Below are positions 27,460 to 36,283 of a stretch of DNA of 64,000 nucleotides, piece by piece; the stretch's first letter is position 1; every line of letters begins with the position of its first letter. Origin of the DNA: Sporosarcina sp. BP05. Its GTDB lineage: Bacteria > Bacillota > Bacilli > Bacillales_A > Planococcaceae. Where the stretch lies: the NCBI RefSeq assembly GCF_014282005.1, contig NZ_JACFTD010000015.1:1-64000 (forward strand). The letters are read 5' to 3'. The position numbers and the translations under genes were made by a program. The notes below the pieces were generated by a model. That model was not told the DNA's origin and ran no database searches. It saw only the letters and a list, made by a program, of their open reading frames with translations.

Positions 27460-27939
27460 ATGGCATTTCAACTATTATTGAACTTTTTCATCGCTCTTGT
27501 TTGGATGTTCATGAGCACCTCATTCACCGCTTCAACGTTCGTAATCGGGCTCTTGATTGGTCTACTCTTGATCATAATAACGAGACGATTTTTCACAGAA
27601 AGGCTGTATATTTGGCGGCTTTGGGCAGCATTTAAATTGGCACTGCTCTTCTTCAAGGAGCTAACTCTGTCTAATATTTCAGTGCTGAAACTCATCTTAC
27701 GTCCGAAGATGAATATTCAACCCATGATTTTCGCTTTGCCGACTGATCTTGAGCATGATTGGGAGATTACATTATTATCAAGCCTAATTACGTTGACACC
27801 TGGAACAATTGTGTTGTACGTTTCCGATGATCAACGGACGCTTTATATCCATGCCATTGACGTCGATGATGTCGATGACGCAATTGATTCAATCAAAAAT
27901 TCATTCGAAAAAGCCATTAAGGAGGTAAGCCGACCATGA
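27460..27939 (+). CDS. mrpE: Mrp antiporter subunit E
   Basis: 159 residues with N-terminal membrane helices and a soluble C-terminal part (LSSLITLTPGTIVLYVSDD is typical of MnhE). The AAGGAG site is nine bases before the ATG at 27460 and only three before the one at 27454. Needed for full antiporter assembly in characterised systems. Confidence 0.93.
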   Translation: MAFQLLLNFFIALVWMFMSTSFTASTFVIGLLIGLLLIIITRRFFTERLYIWRLWAAFKLALLFFKELTLSNISVLKLILRPKMNIQPMIFALPTDLEHDWEITLLSSLITLTPGTIVLYVSDDQRTLYIHAIDVDDVDDAIDSIKNSFEKAIKEVSRP

Positions 27940-28217
27940 CGACATTCATCTGGGTTTGCCTAATCCTTGTACTGCTGTCGATTGCCGGTCTGCTGTACCG
28001 TGTATTCCGCGGTCCATCTATTCCGGATAGACTCGTCGCACTTGACTCGATTGGCGTCATGCTGATTTCAGCAATCGCTCTGTTATCAGTCATCTTCGAT
28101 ACCGGATTTTTCATGGAAGTCATCTTGCTGATTGCGATTATGTCATTCATTGGAACCGTATCATTCTCTAAATTCATTGAGAAAGGAGAGATAATCGAGC
28201 GTGATCGTACTAGCTAA
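27936..28217 (+). CDS. mrpF: Mrp antiporter subunit F
   Basis: 93 residues, three helices, MnhF motif YRVFRGPSIPDRLVALDSIG. AAGGAGG precedes the ATG, which overlaps the mrpE stop; the 3' end overlaps mrpG by 17 bases. Confidence 0.94.
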   Translation: MTTFIWVCLILVLLSIAGLLYRVFRGPSIPDRLVALDSIGVMLISAIALLSVIFDTGFFMEVILLIAIMSFIGTVSFSKFIEKGEIIERDRTS

Positions 28218-28584
28218 CATCCTCATTGTCATTACAATCGTCGTTGGCATCATTTTCACTACCGTGACTGTCATTGGTATCATTCGTTTACCGGACGTCT
28301 ATACGAGGGCGCATGCAGCTTCTAAGAGTGCAACGTTGGGAGTACTTAGTATTCTGGTTGGCGTATTTCTTCACTTCTGGTTGAAGGAAGGACATTTTAG
28401 TATTCAACTTCTACTCGCAATTGCATTCCTGTTCATTACCTCTCCGATTGGCGGACATCTTATGAGCCGTGCCGCTTATATCTCTGGTGTAAAACCGACA
28501 GAACTAACTGTTGGTGATGATCTTGCAGAAGTTATTAAACAAGCTAAATTAAAGAATCCGCCGACTCATCAGAAGGAAGACTAA
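28201..28584 (+). CDS. mrpG: Mrp antiporter subunit G
   Basis: 127 residues, three helices, MnhG motif IIRLPDVYTRAHAASKSATLG. A GTG start follows AAAGGAGA. It is the last gene of the seven-gene operon; its stop is followed directly by a short post-stop repeat. Confidence 0.94.
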   Translation: MIVLANILIVITIVVGIIFTTVTVIGIIRLPDVYTRAHAASKSATLGVLSILVGVFLHFWLKEGHFSIQLLLAIAFLFITSPIGGHLMSRAAYISGVKPTELTVGDDLAEVIKQAKLKNPPTHQKED

Positions 28585-28615
28585 GAAAAGCGGCTGGCGC
28601 CTGGAGCTAGACACT
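28585..28615 (+). repeat. short post-stop repeat after mrpG
   Basis: GAAAAGCGGCTGGCGCC...GAGCTAGACACT, directly behind the mrpG stop. It looks like the two ends of the 125-bp repeat joined, with the interior missing. Confidence 0.7.
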
Positions 28616-28655
28616 ATTCCAAGTCAAAAAAAACTTATGCTTTCTTATCTTTAAA

Positions 28656-28696
28656 AAAATACCTGCCAGCCGAAAACTCGGTTGACAGGTATTTTT
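28656..28696. terminator. bidirectional terminator, mrp operon and glycine-rich gene 1
   Basis: Stem AAAAATACCTG / CAGGTATTTTT with inner pairs and T runs at both ends. A close copy stands at 29241-29283 as part of a tandem duplication. Confidence 0.82.
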
Positions 28697-28702
28697 CTCT
28701 TT

Positions 28703-29044
28703 TTAGTATGGCCCGTTATACCCGAATTGTTGATATGAAGACGGCGGGAACTGCTGAAATTGTTGAGTTTGCGGAAACTGTTGGAATTGCTGGAATTGCT
28801 GATTCTGTGGGAACTGTTGGAACAGTTGAACCTGTTGAATTGGATAGCCGCCGTATCCACCACCGTATCCACCGCCATATCCACCACCATATCCGTACCC
28901 TGGGAATAATGCACTGCCTAATAAACTACCGGTAAGTCCTCCGAGAAAAGGTCCGCCAAATCCTCCGAATCCTCCAAAACCGAAGCCGCCGCGACCAAAG
29001 CCGCCTCGACCAAAACCTCCACCACCATGAAAACCTCTGGACAT
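28703..29044 (-). CDS. glycine/tyrosine/glutamine-rich small protein 1
   Basis: 113 residues of low complexity: N-terminal Gly-Phe-Gly-Arg repeats (SRGFHGGGG), a short hydrophobic centre (FLGGLTGSLLGSALFPGYGYGGGYGG), then a Gln/Phe-rich tail ending GYNGPY. No catalytic domain. Such composition is seen in surface and spore-coat proteins, but that is only a suggestion. GGGG lies eight bases before the ATG at 29044. It is a paralogue of the gene at 29290. Confidence 0.72.
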   Translation of the reverse strand: MSRGFHGGGGFGRGGFGRGGFGFGGFGGFGGPFLGGLTGSLLGSALFPGYGYGGGYGGGYGGGYGGYPIQQVQLFQQFPQNQQFQQFQQFPQTQQFQQFPPSSYQQFGYNGPY

Positions 29045-29104
29045 AATCATTCCCCTCTCCCACTCATTCTATTCAAATAAAGCTAATAGGAAAGAGGCAA
29101 TCGC

Positions 29105-29163
29105 CTATTGTACTTCTATATCGTCATCGGCAAGCCGTTCAACAAGCGTCGCTAGTGTTCTCG
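29105..29163 (-). pseudogene. fossil 3' end of pepA
   Basis: The minus strand encodes RTLATLVERLADDDIEVQ followed by a stop. This is almost the C-terminus of PepA (RTLATLVERLADTDIEAE) encoded 500 bp away. The flanking bases towards glycine-rich gene 1 also match those between pepA and gene 2. It marks a tandem duplication that carried the pepA end, the glycine-rich gene and its terminator. Confidence 0.85.
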
Positions 29164-29240
29164 ACTTGCATAATCGCCCTGGGTAGTATTATGACCGCCA
29201 TGAATGACTTTATAACCGTCATACCCATTTCCTTGACACC

Positions 29241-29283
29241 AAAAAATACCTATCAGCCGATAACTCAGTTGACAGGTATTTTC
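29241..29283 (-). terminator. terminator of glycine-rich gene 2
   Basis: Stem AAAAAATACCTATCA / TGACAGGTATTTT with near-complementary inner bases. It is a duplicate of the hairpin at 28656-28696. Confidence 0.75.
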
Positions 29284-29289
29284 ATCTTT

Positions 29290-29571
29290 TTAGTATGGCC
29301 CGTAATAGCCGTATGGTTGATATGGATAGGGTGGATATGGATACGGTGAGTATGGATAGACTGGGTATCCCCCGTATCCGCCGCCATATCCGTATCCCGG
29401 GTACAATGCACTACCTAATAAACTACCAGCAAATCCGCCAATAAAAGGTCCGCCAAAATCACCAAAACCCCCACCTCGACCGAAGCCGCCGCGACCAATT
29501 CCACCACGGCCAAAACCTCCACCTCGACCAAAGCCGCCGCCGCCGCCACCACCGTGAAAACCTCTAGTCAT
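29290..29571 (-). CDS. glycine/tyrosine/proline-rich small protein 2
   Basis: 93 residues, paralogue of the 28703 gene: TRGFHGGGGGGGFGRGG start, GGFAGSLLGSALYPGYGYGGGYGG centre, and a Tyr-Pro repeat tail (PYPYPPYPYQPYGYYGPY) where the sister has Gln-Phe repeats. AAAGGGG precedes the ATG at 29571. It lies about 60 bp after pepA on the same strand. Possibly a surface or spore-associated protein; unproven. Confidence 0.72.
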   Translation of the reverse strand: MTRGFHGGGGGGGFGRGGGFGRGGIGRGGFGRGGGFGDFGGPFIGGFAGSLLGSALYPGYGYGGGYGGYPVYPYSPYPYPPYPYQPYGYYGPY

Positions 29572-29631
29572 AGTCATTCCCCTTTCCTACTTATCCTATT
29601 CGAATAAGACTAAAGGGAAAAAGGCTATCGC

Positions 29632-31146
29632 CTATTCAGCTTCTATATCAGTGTCGGCTAACCGCTCAACAAGTGTCGCCAGCGTTCGTACCATGACACC
29701 CGTTGCACCTTTCGGCCCTAAATCATGTGCGGAAATTGCATCAGATGTCCCTGCAATATCAAGGTGTATCCAAGGTGTGTCACCAACAAATTCCCCTACA
29801 AATCCGCCACCAAAAATCATATGTCCATCTCTGCCTGGTGAATTATTCAAATCTGCTACTTCACTTTTACGAAGTCTTTTCTTATCATTTTCCGTCAACG
29901 GAAGTCTCCAGACGAATTCATCCGTTTCCATGGATGCCTGCATGAACTCTTCAAAGAATTCTTCATCATTCGTAAGCGCCCCTGTCTTGTCCATACCAAG
30001 CGCGACGATGACTCCGCCTGTTAGTGTCGCAACGTCAATCAGACAGTCTGCACCGGCCTGCTTAGCGTATGTAACCGCATCTGCCAGAACAAGTCGTCCT
30101 TCTGCATCTGTATTGAGCACTTCAATCGTCTTGCCACTTAGTGATGTAATTACATCATCTGGTTTGAAAGCATCTCCAGAAACCATATTGTCCGTTGATG
30201 CGATAACAGCAATGACGTTTTTCGCGGGGCGTAGCTCTCCTATAATTGTCATAGCTCCAAGAACTGCAGCCGCACCGCCCATATCACCTTTCATACCAAC
30301 CATTCCGTCTTTCGTTTTCAAAGAATAGCCGCCGGTATCATAGGTAATTCCTTTGCCGACAAGGCCGATAACATCTTCCCATTTGTCAGCTGCAACATAC
30401 TTCATGACGATTAACTTAGGCTCTTCCACTGAACCTTTGTTGACCGCAAGAATTGCACCCATACCGAGCTCTTCCATTTCTTTCTTACCAAGTACCTCAA
30501 TTTCGAAATCATATTTTTCAGCGACTTCACGTGCATAGTCAGCCATTTTAGTTGCTGTTAATAGATTAGGCGGCATATTAACAAGATTACGTGCCTCATT
30601 AACCGCATATGCATGTACTTTTCCTACTTCGAAAGCCGCTTTCAGTTCATCTTCATCAAATGAAGATAAGAACGATAGCGTTTCAAGTGCAACATCGCGT
30701 TCGTTTGAATCCGTACGGTATCCTTCAAACTTGTACATGCCAAGCCCAATACCCTCCGTCGCCGCAAAAACAACATCTTCACACGTCAACTTGTCATTCG
30801 TGAATGGTGCCGTCCAAATGGCAGCAGAAGCTACTTTCATGCTTGCAAGCTCTTTTCCGACCGCTGCAAATACCTGACGCAACCGATCCACCGTCAATTT
30901 CGTATGCAAGCCAAGTCCGATAAAGAGTACACGCTTGTAGCCACCGACTTCTACGGATGGCATTTTAACAATACTTTTGAATTCAGTTTTAACATCTCCG
31001 GATTTAACCCATTCTGGTAAACGGGTACTGAAAGAACTGACAAAGTCGTCCCAACCTGTTATATTTTCCGGATGTTCGGGTACACCAATTACAAGTACAT
31101 CGGCTTCTACATTATCAAAAATTGGTTTCATAATTATTGTTTTCAT
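29632..31146 (-). CDS. pepA: leucyl aminopeptidase (M17)
   Basis: 504 residues. N-terminal M17 domain to about residue 165, then the catalytic domain with the two-metal site: KGITYDTGGYSLK (metal-binding lysine and aspartate), MKGDMGGAAAV and the family signature NTDAEGRLVLADA. It removes N-terminal amino acids from peptides in the cytoplasm. B. subtilis YuiE is the counterpart, and the neighbour yuiD agrees. An in-frame ATG nine bases downstream is an alternative start. Confidence 0.93.
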   Translation of the reverse strand: MKTIIMKPIFDNVEADVLVIGVPEHPENITGWDDFVSSFSTRLPEWVKSGDVKTEFKSIVKMPSVEVGGYKRVLFIGLGLHTKLTVDRLRQVFAAVGKELASMKVASAAIWTAPFTNDKLTCEDVVFAATEGIGLGMYKFEGYRTDSNERDVALETLSFLSSFDEDELKAAFEVGKVHAYAVNEARNLVNMPPNLLTATKMADYAREVAEKYDFEIEVLGKKEMEELGMGAILAVNKGSVEEPKLIVMKYVAADKWEDVIGLVGKGITYDTGGYSLKTKDGMVGMKGDMGGAAAVLGAMTIIGELRPAKNVIAVIASTDNMVSGDAFKPDDVITSLSGKTIEVLNTDAEGRLVLADAVTYAKQAGADCLIDVATLTGGVIVALGMDKTGALTNDEEFFEEFMQASMETDEFVWRLPLTENDKKRLRKSEVADLNNSPGRDGHMIFGGGFVGEFVGDTPWIHLDIAGTSDAISAHDLGPKGATGVMVRTLATLVERLADTDIEAE

Positions 31147-31305
31147 TTGACAACCTCCAGTTTTACCTACATTCTTTAGTATAGCCTAAATTTTCAGCCG
31201 TTTGTAGCAATTCATTCGGTATCCGTACTACCTTGTTTTTTTGTAGCACATCATTATGGTATACTGAATATATAATTTCCGTACTTTATAGAGGAGTCGA
31301 ACTTA

Positions 31306-31782
31306 ATGGCCTTATTACAAAATACCCCGCTTCTAGCGGCATTATTCGGGATTGTCTTTGCTCAATTCGTTAAAATTCCGATTCATTATCTTCTGGAAGG
31401 TAAACTTGACTGGAAACTAATGACTTCGACAGGCGGGATGCCCAGCTCCCATTCGGCTGCAGTTACATCGTTAACGACTGCAATTGCTTACGAACAGGGA
31501 TTAGACTCAGCTATGTTTGCGGTTTCTGCCATCTTTGCCGTCATCGTCATGTTTGATGCAACAGGTATTCGTTACCAGGCAGGACAACAAGCACTGATTA
31601 TCAATCAAATGCGAGTAGACTTCCAGACGTTTGTTCAAGAAGCAAAAGGCTGGCAGCAGAAAGATGGACAGCAAAAGATTCTAGAATTAAAAACGTTATT
31701 AGGTCATAAACCAAATGAAGTGTTTGCAGGTGCTGTAACCGGGATTCTAATCTCAGTTATTATCTATTCGTTCATTGTTTAA
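31306..31782 (+). CDS. yuiD: divergent PAP2-family membrane protein YuiD
   Basis: 158 residues with about four hydrophobic segments and the motif GGMPSSHSAAV, the phosphatase-like core of the DUF212/acid phosphatase-related family. The activity is unproven. GAGGAG precedes the ATG. Divergent from pepA as in B. subtilis. Confidence 0.87.
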   Translation: MALLQNTPLLAALFGIVFAQFVKIPIHYLLEGKLDWKLMTSTGGMPSSHSAAVTSLTTAIAYEQGLDSAMFAVSAIFAVIVMFDATGIRYQAGQQALIINQMRVDFQTFVQEAKGWQQKDGQQKILELKTLLGHKPNEVFAGAVTGILISVIIYSFIV

Positions 31783-31786
31783 AAAC

Positions 31787-31832
31787 AAAAAAGGGTGTGT
31801 TCAAGCATAATCGCTTGAACACACCCTTTTTT
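31787..31832. terminator. bidirectional terminator
   Basis: A 20-bp perfect stem (AAAAAAGGGTGTGTTCAAGC and complement) with a 6-base loop between convergent yuiD and yuiB. Confidence 0.92.
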
Positions 31833-32157
31833 AAAACATCTGGTAACCTTGTTTTCTTAATAGCTTAATAACGAAACCTGAAATAATCGCTCCGACAAGC
31901 CCGCTTGCCAAGATAAGGACATCTGCTGTATGGAGTGCAATTATCTTATCACCCAGAAGCTGGAACGCGTATTTCGGTTTCGTGACGTATTCATATACAC
32001 GTACTTCATCAATAATTAGTATGACGACAATCGGATAAATGATAGCCATCAACCATGTCATGCGAAGAAGCATATTTAATAGGAATCCTATTCCAAAAAA
32101 CATAACTATGAAAATCATTATAGATAAAACGACGTGCGTTATTGAAATCGTTCCCAA
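31831..32157 (-). CDS. yuiB: YuiB-family membrane protein
   Basis: 108 residues, three to four hydrophobic helices (IMIFIVMFFGIGFLLNMLL; WLMAIIYPIVVILIIDEVRVY; ILASGLVGAIISGFVIKLL). Matches YuiB in length and place. Function unknown. Confidence 0.8.
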   Translation of the reverse strand: MGTISITHVVLSIMIFIVMFFGIGFLLNMLLRMTWLMAIIYPIVVILIIDEVRVYEYVTKPKYAFQLLGDKIIALHTADVLILASGLVGAIISGFVIKLLRKQGYQMF

Positions 32158-32264
32158 TGTGACTACCTCCGTTTTCCATTCATTATTTTACAGGAACGGC
32201 TGAACGCTTTCAACATTACACGACTTGTTCAATAATTTGTCGATTTTAATCTTTTCAATAAAGG

Positions 32265-32762
32265 TCACTTTTTGAAAAAAAGTTTATAAGAAGTATAACC
32301 GAATTGATCGCCCGGGTTGATATTTCCGATTTCATCAAACCCTGATGAAATCACCTTTTCAGCAATTTCATGAATCATCACTGAGACGTCCTGATCTGCT
32401 TTTAATTCGACTGGGCTCTTCCACGCCACTTCTGAAATCTCTTTTAATTCCGGGATTAATAACTGCCCTTCAGTTGTAGGCGTCAACATAAATATGGCCA
32501 TGTTGTCGCTCACTTCCCCATTCAATACACCTGTACGGAACCCAATCATGCCTTCGAGCTGACAAACGACTCCTGTTTCTTCCTTTACTTCACGAATTGC
32601 TGCGCAATCTGCCGTTTCATCGCCATCAACAAATCCCGCCGGTATGGACCATAAACCTTTTAAACCACCGTAGTTTTTCCTAACAACAAGCCACTGTCCT
32701 TGGCCATTCACAACAAGTCCAGCCGCGCCAAGCCATACATTCCCTCGCATTTTCCGCGACAT
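32265..32762 (-). CDS. Nudix hydrolase
   Basis: 165 residues with a complete Nudix box at about residues 43-65 (GFVDGDETADCAAIREVKEETGV), whose glutamates bind the magnesium for pyrophosphate cleavage. The substrate is unknown. GGGGATC lies ahead of the ATG. It sits behind a terminator after yumB, so it may have its own promoter or depend on read-through. Confidence 0.87.
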   Translation of the reverse strand: MSRKMRGNVWLGAAGLVVNGQGQWLVVRKNYGGLKGLWSIPAGFVDGDETADCAAIREVKEETGVVCQLEGMIGFRTGVLNGEVSDNMAIFMLTPTTEGQLLIPELKEISEVAWKSPVELKADQDVSVMIHEIAEKVISSGFDEIGNINPGDQFGYTSYKLFFKK

Positions 32763-32777
32763 TTAGGATCCCCTTTC

Positions 32778-32816
32778 AAAAAAAAGCACCCGCCGTCAAT
32801 GACAGGCGAATGCTTT
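32778..32816 (-). terminator. terminator of yumB
   Basis: AAAGCA..CGCC / GGCG..TGCTTT stem with two internal mismatches and eight T residues on the minus strand. Confidence 0.75.
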
Positions 32817-32825
32817 ATATATGTT

Positions 32826-34043
32826 TTATTTAAGTAAGTTAAATTTACCTTTTTTCAGTGTCAGTCCCAGACCACCGATCATGAAGAGCGCACGGTTATC
32901 AATCATTTTCTTCATGAATGAAGCTTTAGTACCCGTCACTTTTTTACCGAATACGACACCAATTGCATCGCTGTCGCCAAGTGAACAAACGCTACCTTTT
33001 AAATCAGGTGTAAAGTCAGAAGTAGGTTCACCTTTCATAAGTGCGATGATGTTATTCGCACACATGTCACCTTGTTGCATAGCAATTTGTGCAGTAGGTG
33101 GGAATGGACGGTTCACTGCTTCGTTGATCATTAGTGCGCAGTCTCCAACGATGAATACATCGGAATAACCTGGTGCACGAAGATCCTTGTCTACTTTGAC
33201 ACGAGCACGCATATTTTCGATACCCGTTTCTTCGATTAGACGGTTACCACGGACACCTGCTGCCCAAACGACTGTGCCAGCTTTGACGAATTCAAATACA
33301 TCTTCGCCTTTTTTAATGTTAACGCCTTCAGGAGTTGCTTCTACAACTGGCGTACCAATCGAGAATTCGATTCCTTTAGAGTTCAAATGTCTTACTGCAT
33401 AATCGACAAGTTCAGGGTCAAATCCTGGAAGAACCATCGGAGCTGCTTCTACGCAAAGTACGCGTACTTTTTCTTGTGGAACGTCGAACTCTTTACAAAG
33501 TTCAGGTACACGGTTACCAAGTTCACCAAGGAACTCGATGCCTGTGAAGCCCGCTCCTCCAACGACGATTGTCAGACGGCTATCGTCTTTAACTTCTTCA
33601 GTTGACCAAGTCGCGAATTGATATTCGATATGTTCGCGGATTTGACGTGCTGCTTTAACGTTGGCCATAGAAAGTGCATATTTATCAAGACCTGGAATAC
33701 CAAATGTTTCGCCTTCAAAACCAAGTGAGATAACAAGGTAATCGTATGTATGTGTACCGACATTTGTCGTTACGACTTTCCCAGTAACGTCGATTGCTTG
33801 AACTTCAGCTTGGACGAATTTTACTTTATTACTGTTAATAACATCTTTGATATCATAACGCACTGACTCAGGAGACATTGTTCCTGCAGCAGCTTCATGA
33901 AGCCATGTCGATTCATAGTGATACTCATTTTTGTTTATAAGAACGATATTTGCATCGTCTGCTCCAAGAGATTTTTGCAAGTTAACGACTGTTGTTAAAC
34001 CGCCATAACCCGCGCCTAATACTAAAATTGTCGGTCTTTTCAC
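32826..34043 (-). CDS. yumB: type II NADH dehydrogenase-like protein YumB
   Basis: About 405 residues, a two-dinucleotide-binding-domain flavoprotein. The FAD site is [11 protein letters not shown] at the N-terminus, the NAD site is [16 protein letters not shown] near residue 165, and the second FAD site is VFIVGDCA near residue 295. It would pass electrons from NADH to menaquinone at the membrane surface. The GTG at 34043 is chosen by alignment with the family start; the GTG at 34058 has no ribosome site ahead. A second family member, yutJ, lies at 36329. Confidence 0.9.
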   Translation of the reverse strand: MKRPTILVLGAGYGGLTTVVNLQKSLGADDANIVLINKNEYHYESTWLHEAAAGTMSPESVRYDIKDVINSNKVKFVQAEVQAIDVTGKVVTTNVGTHTYDYLVISLGFEGETFGIPGLDKYALSMANVKAARQIREHIEYQFATWSTEEVKDDSRLTIVVGGAGFTGIEFLGELGNRVPELCKEFDVPQEKVRVLCVEAAPMVLPGFDPELVDYAVRHLNSKGIEFSIGTPVVEATPEGVNIKKGEDVFEFVKAGTVVWAAGVRGNRLIEETGIENMRARVKVDKDLRAPGYSDVFIVGDCALMINEAVNRPFPPTAQIAMQQGDMCANNIIALMKGEPTSDFTPDLKGSVCSLGDSDAIGVVFGKKVTGTKASFMKKMIDNRALFMIGGLGLTLKKGKFNLLK

Positions 34044-34082
34044 GAAGATCGAAACCACCTTTGATTTTTTTATGTGCCCGGC

Positions 34083-34131
34083 CCACGTGAAATCGGTACA
34101 CCGACGATTTACACAGTCCCGGCCTTTGTCA
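34083..34131 (-). other. hairpin in the yumB leader
   Basis: Between the promoter and the start of yumB lies a stem-loop with AAAT..CGGT / ACCG..ATTT arms, closed by GTG/CAC. GGCCGGGAC and GGGCCGGGC flank it. It is not followed by a T run. It could protect or regulate the 5' end of the message; no known riboswitch was recognised. Confidence 0.4.
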
Positions 34132-34156
34132 TTTTTTCGACAAACTTCTATCTCTT

Positions 34157-34185
34157 ATAGTAGCCCTTTTGATACGGCTTTTCAA
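34157..34185 (-). promoter_or_regulatory. candidate promoter of yumB
   Basis: TTGAAA (34180-34185), 17-bp spacer and TACTAT (34157-34162) on the minus strand. It gives a leader of about 110 bases. Confidence 0.65.
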
Positions 34186-34247
34186 TAGTATATTTGAAAT
34201 AGCAAATATTTGAAAATACTGATTAATAAAACATCATCAAAATACAA

Positions 34248-34281
34248 CAAAAAAACCCTCCTAAGTATGATTTAGGAGAGT
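34248..34281 (-). terminator. terminator of erpA/yutM
   Basis: CTCTCCTAAA / TTAGGAGGG stem with seven T residues on the minus strand, directly after the gene. Confidence 0.8.
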
Positions 34282-34291
34282 AAAAAAAGAG

Positions 34292-34654
34292 TCAGCAGTC
34301 TGCTGGAGTTCCTTCTTTTTTAGCTGTTCTGAATGATGTCCCACAACCGCAAGAAGCAATTGCGTTCGGGTTATTTATTGTAAATCCGCCCCCCATAAGG
34401 GACTCTTTATAATCGACTTGTGTGCCTTCAAGAACTCCTGCATCTTCACTAGAAACGAGAATTTGTAAACCATGCTGTTCAAGCAGAAGATCATCCGGTG
34501 ACTTTTCAGTTTCAAAACCCATTCCGTATGTCAAACCACTACATCCTCCGCCGTTCACAGCGACACGCAGGAATGATCCTTCTTCCTCATTATGACGCAT
34601 CATTTCTTTCACATGAATTGCCGCTGCTTTTGTAACTTCAACAACTTGTGTCAT
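34292..34654 (-). CDS. erpA: A-type Fe-S carrier protein (YutM/ErpA)
   Basis: 120 residues of the HesB/IscA family. The three conserved cysteines are in GGGCSGLTYGM (near residue 38) and SCGCGTSF (near residue 102). It accepts and passes on Fe-S clusters. It lies in a neighbourhood of Fe-S and redox genes (yutI, yumB, yutJ), away from the suf operon at 53.7-58.9 kb. Confidence 0.9.
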   Translation of the reverse strand: MTQVVEVTKAAAIHVKEMMRHNEEEGSFLRVAVNGGGCSGLTYGMGFETEKSPDDLLLEQHGLQILVSSEDAGVLEGTQVDYKESLMGGGFTINNPNAIASCGCGTSFRTAKKEGTPADC

Positions 34655-34784
34655 CCGTGTTCACCTTCCCTTTGTTTTCTTCCTTCTATCATAGCAATTA
34701 AATCGAGCATAACGCAATCATATTAACTCCAGTCTTGAAGGATTTACGCTATAATGAATTAACTAGTACGAAAGGAAGGTTTAT

Positions 34785-35462
34785 ATGGAAATCAGCCCGT
34801 TTTATGATAAAAAAGTTGCATGCCTTTATTGTAAGTATAATTTCACTACTATAAGAGTTCGCTCACGATTCGTTCGGGTTGCATCCCACGAAAATGACTT
34901 CAAACCTGTCTATTCAGATCCTGAAGTAAATCCAATCTTTTATAACGTTGCCGTCTGCCCTCATTGCGGCTTCTCTTTTACCGATGATTTCTCCCCTTAC
35001 TTTGCTCCAGGCACGGAAGAAGACATAGCCGAACGGATAACATCTAAGTGGAATGGCCGATCATTCAGTTCAGAACGCGATGTCGATGAAGCGATTAAAA
35101 CGTATAAGCTTGCCTATTTAAGCGCTATGTTCAAAAAGGAAAAAGTTCTTACACTGGCAGGACTTACCTTACGAATTGCTTGGTTATATCGTGATAAAGG
35201 CGCGGAGGTAGAAGAACAACGTTTTCTAACAATCGCACGAAATTTCTATAACGCTTCGTTTTCAGAAGGCGATTTCGCTGGAACACAAATGTCTGAAACG
35301 AGGGTTTTGTATCTGATTGCAGAACTATCATGGAAAATCGGAGATAAAGATGAAGCAATAAAAAGCTTTTCACGCGTTCTAGAAGGCCAGCGCATGTCCA
35401 GTGATCCGAAGATTATCAAAATGGCAAAAGAACGGTGGCAGGATATCCGAGCTATCAAATAG
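34785..35462 (+). CDS. DUF2225 protein with two zinc-like CxxC motifs
   Basis: 225 residues. The N-terminal third has CLYC (near residue 14) and CPHC (near residue 58), likely one zinc site. The rest is helical and TPR-like (AIKTYKLAYLSAMFKKE, EDQRFLTIARNFYN-type repeats, DEAIKSFSRVLEGQ). DUF2225 proteins are widespread in Firmicutes and functionally undefined. GGAAGG precedes the ATG. Confidence 0.83.
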   Translation: MEISPFYDKKVACLYCKYNFTTIRVRSRFVRVASHENDFKPVYSDPEVNPIFYNVAVCPHCGFSFTDDFSPYFAPGTEEDIAERITSKWNGRSFSSERDVDEAIKTYKLAYLSAMFKKEKVLTLAGLTLRIAWLYRDKGAEVEEQRFLTIARNFYNASFSEGDFAGTQMSETRVLYLIAELSWKIGDKDEAIKSFSRVLEGQRMSSDPKIIKMAKERWQDIRAIK

Positions 35463-35497
35463 AAAAGCGGACCAAACTTCGGCCCGCTCAGCTTTTA
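35462..35497. terminator. bidirectional terminator
   Basis: AAAAGC.GGNCC / GG.CCGC..GCTTTT stem between the convergent DUF2225 gene and yutI. It begins with AAAAGCGG directly behind the stop codon, the same sequence that opens the post-stop repeat family. Confidence 0.7.
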
Positions 35498-35499
35498 AA

Positions 35500-35736
35500 T
35501 TAGAAGACTTGCTCTACCTCAACGACGCCTGGAACTTCTTCCAAAAGTGCGCGTTCAATCCCTGCTTTTAGTGTAATTGTCGAACTTGGGCATGTACCGC
35601 AAGCACCAAGTAGGCGGAGTTTAACGATGCCGTCCTCGATATCAACAAGTTCACAGTCTCCTCCATCACGTAGGAGAAATGGACGTAATTTATTCAATAC
35701 TTCTTGTACTGGTTCAGTTAGCGCTGTATCTGTCAT
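35500..35736 (-). CDS. yutI: NifU-like Fe-S scaffold YutI
   Basis: 78 residues forming a single NifU C-terminal domain. The CxxC cluster site is [16 protein letters not shown]. It probably carries Fe-S clusters. AAAGGAGAG precedes the ATG. Divergent from yuzD. Confidence 0.9.
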   Translation of the reverse strand: MTDTALTEPVQEVLNKLRPFLLRDGGDCELVDIEDGIVKLRLLGACGTCPSSTITLKAGIERALLEEVPGVVEVEQVF

Positions 35737-35821
35737 TGTTTTTTAACTCTCCTTTCCTTATACTTATTATAAACTGGAAAGAAGAAAAAATCCAACAATC
35801 AATCGGGAGGGGACAATTACT

Positions 35822-36151
35822 ATGAGTACAACTACTACAATCATTGAAATTTATGGCGCGGATATCATCTGTGCAAGCTGTGTTAATTCACCTTCATCCA
35901 AAGATACATACGAATGGCTTCAAGCTGCTATCGACAGAAAGTACCCAAATCAGCCATACAGTATCACATACATTGATATCGAATCAGCTGTTTCTGACGA
36001 CAAACACAAAAAAATCGTCCAGCAAATACAGGACGATGAGTTCTTCTATCCGTTGGTCATGATCAATGACGAAATGATTGGTGAAGGTTATATCCAATTA
36101 AAACCGGTGTTTGCTGCACTTGAAAAGAACGGCTATATAGCTGAATCTTGA
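35822..36151 (+). CDS. yuzD: YuzD-family protein (thioredoxin-like)
   Basis: 109 residues. Near the N-terminus, after the first strand, lies IICASCVNSPSSKDT, a CxxC placed as in thioredoxin-fold proteins. FYPLVMINDEMIGEGYI near residue 80 resembles the cis-proline region of that fold. Function is unknown. GGGAGGGG precedes the ATG. Neighbours are NifU-like yutI and the flavoprotein yutJ. Confidence 0.85.
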   Translation: MSTTTTIIEIYGADIICASCVNSPSSKDTYEWLQAAIDRKYPNQPYSITYIDIESAVSDDKHKKIVQQIQDDEFFYPLVMINDEMIGEGYIQLKPVFAALEKNGYIAES

Positions 36152-36180
36152 AGTGATAAAGAGTTAACTTAAATGAGAAG

Positions 36181-36220
36181 AAAAAATCCCTTTCGCGACA
36201 ATGCGAGTAAGGGATTTTTT
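36181..36220. terminator. terminator of yuzD
   Basis: AAAAAATCCCTT.CGC / GCG..AAGGGATTTTTT stem with six T residues. Confidence 0.87.
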
Positions 36221-36283
36221 ATAGCTTAGGAAACTATAAAATCTCGCGCTGTGGATAAGTTGCAACATAGAGATTACACATCC

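Noticed and set aside
28708..28935. Open frame antisense to glycine-rich gene 1
   Set aside because: It is the complement of Gly/Gln-repeat codons, which naturally lack stops; no ribosome site.
29164..29240. Additional gene between the two glycine-rich genes
   Set aside because: Only the pepA tail and an unassigned 75-bp stretch are present; no start with a ribosome site.
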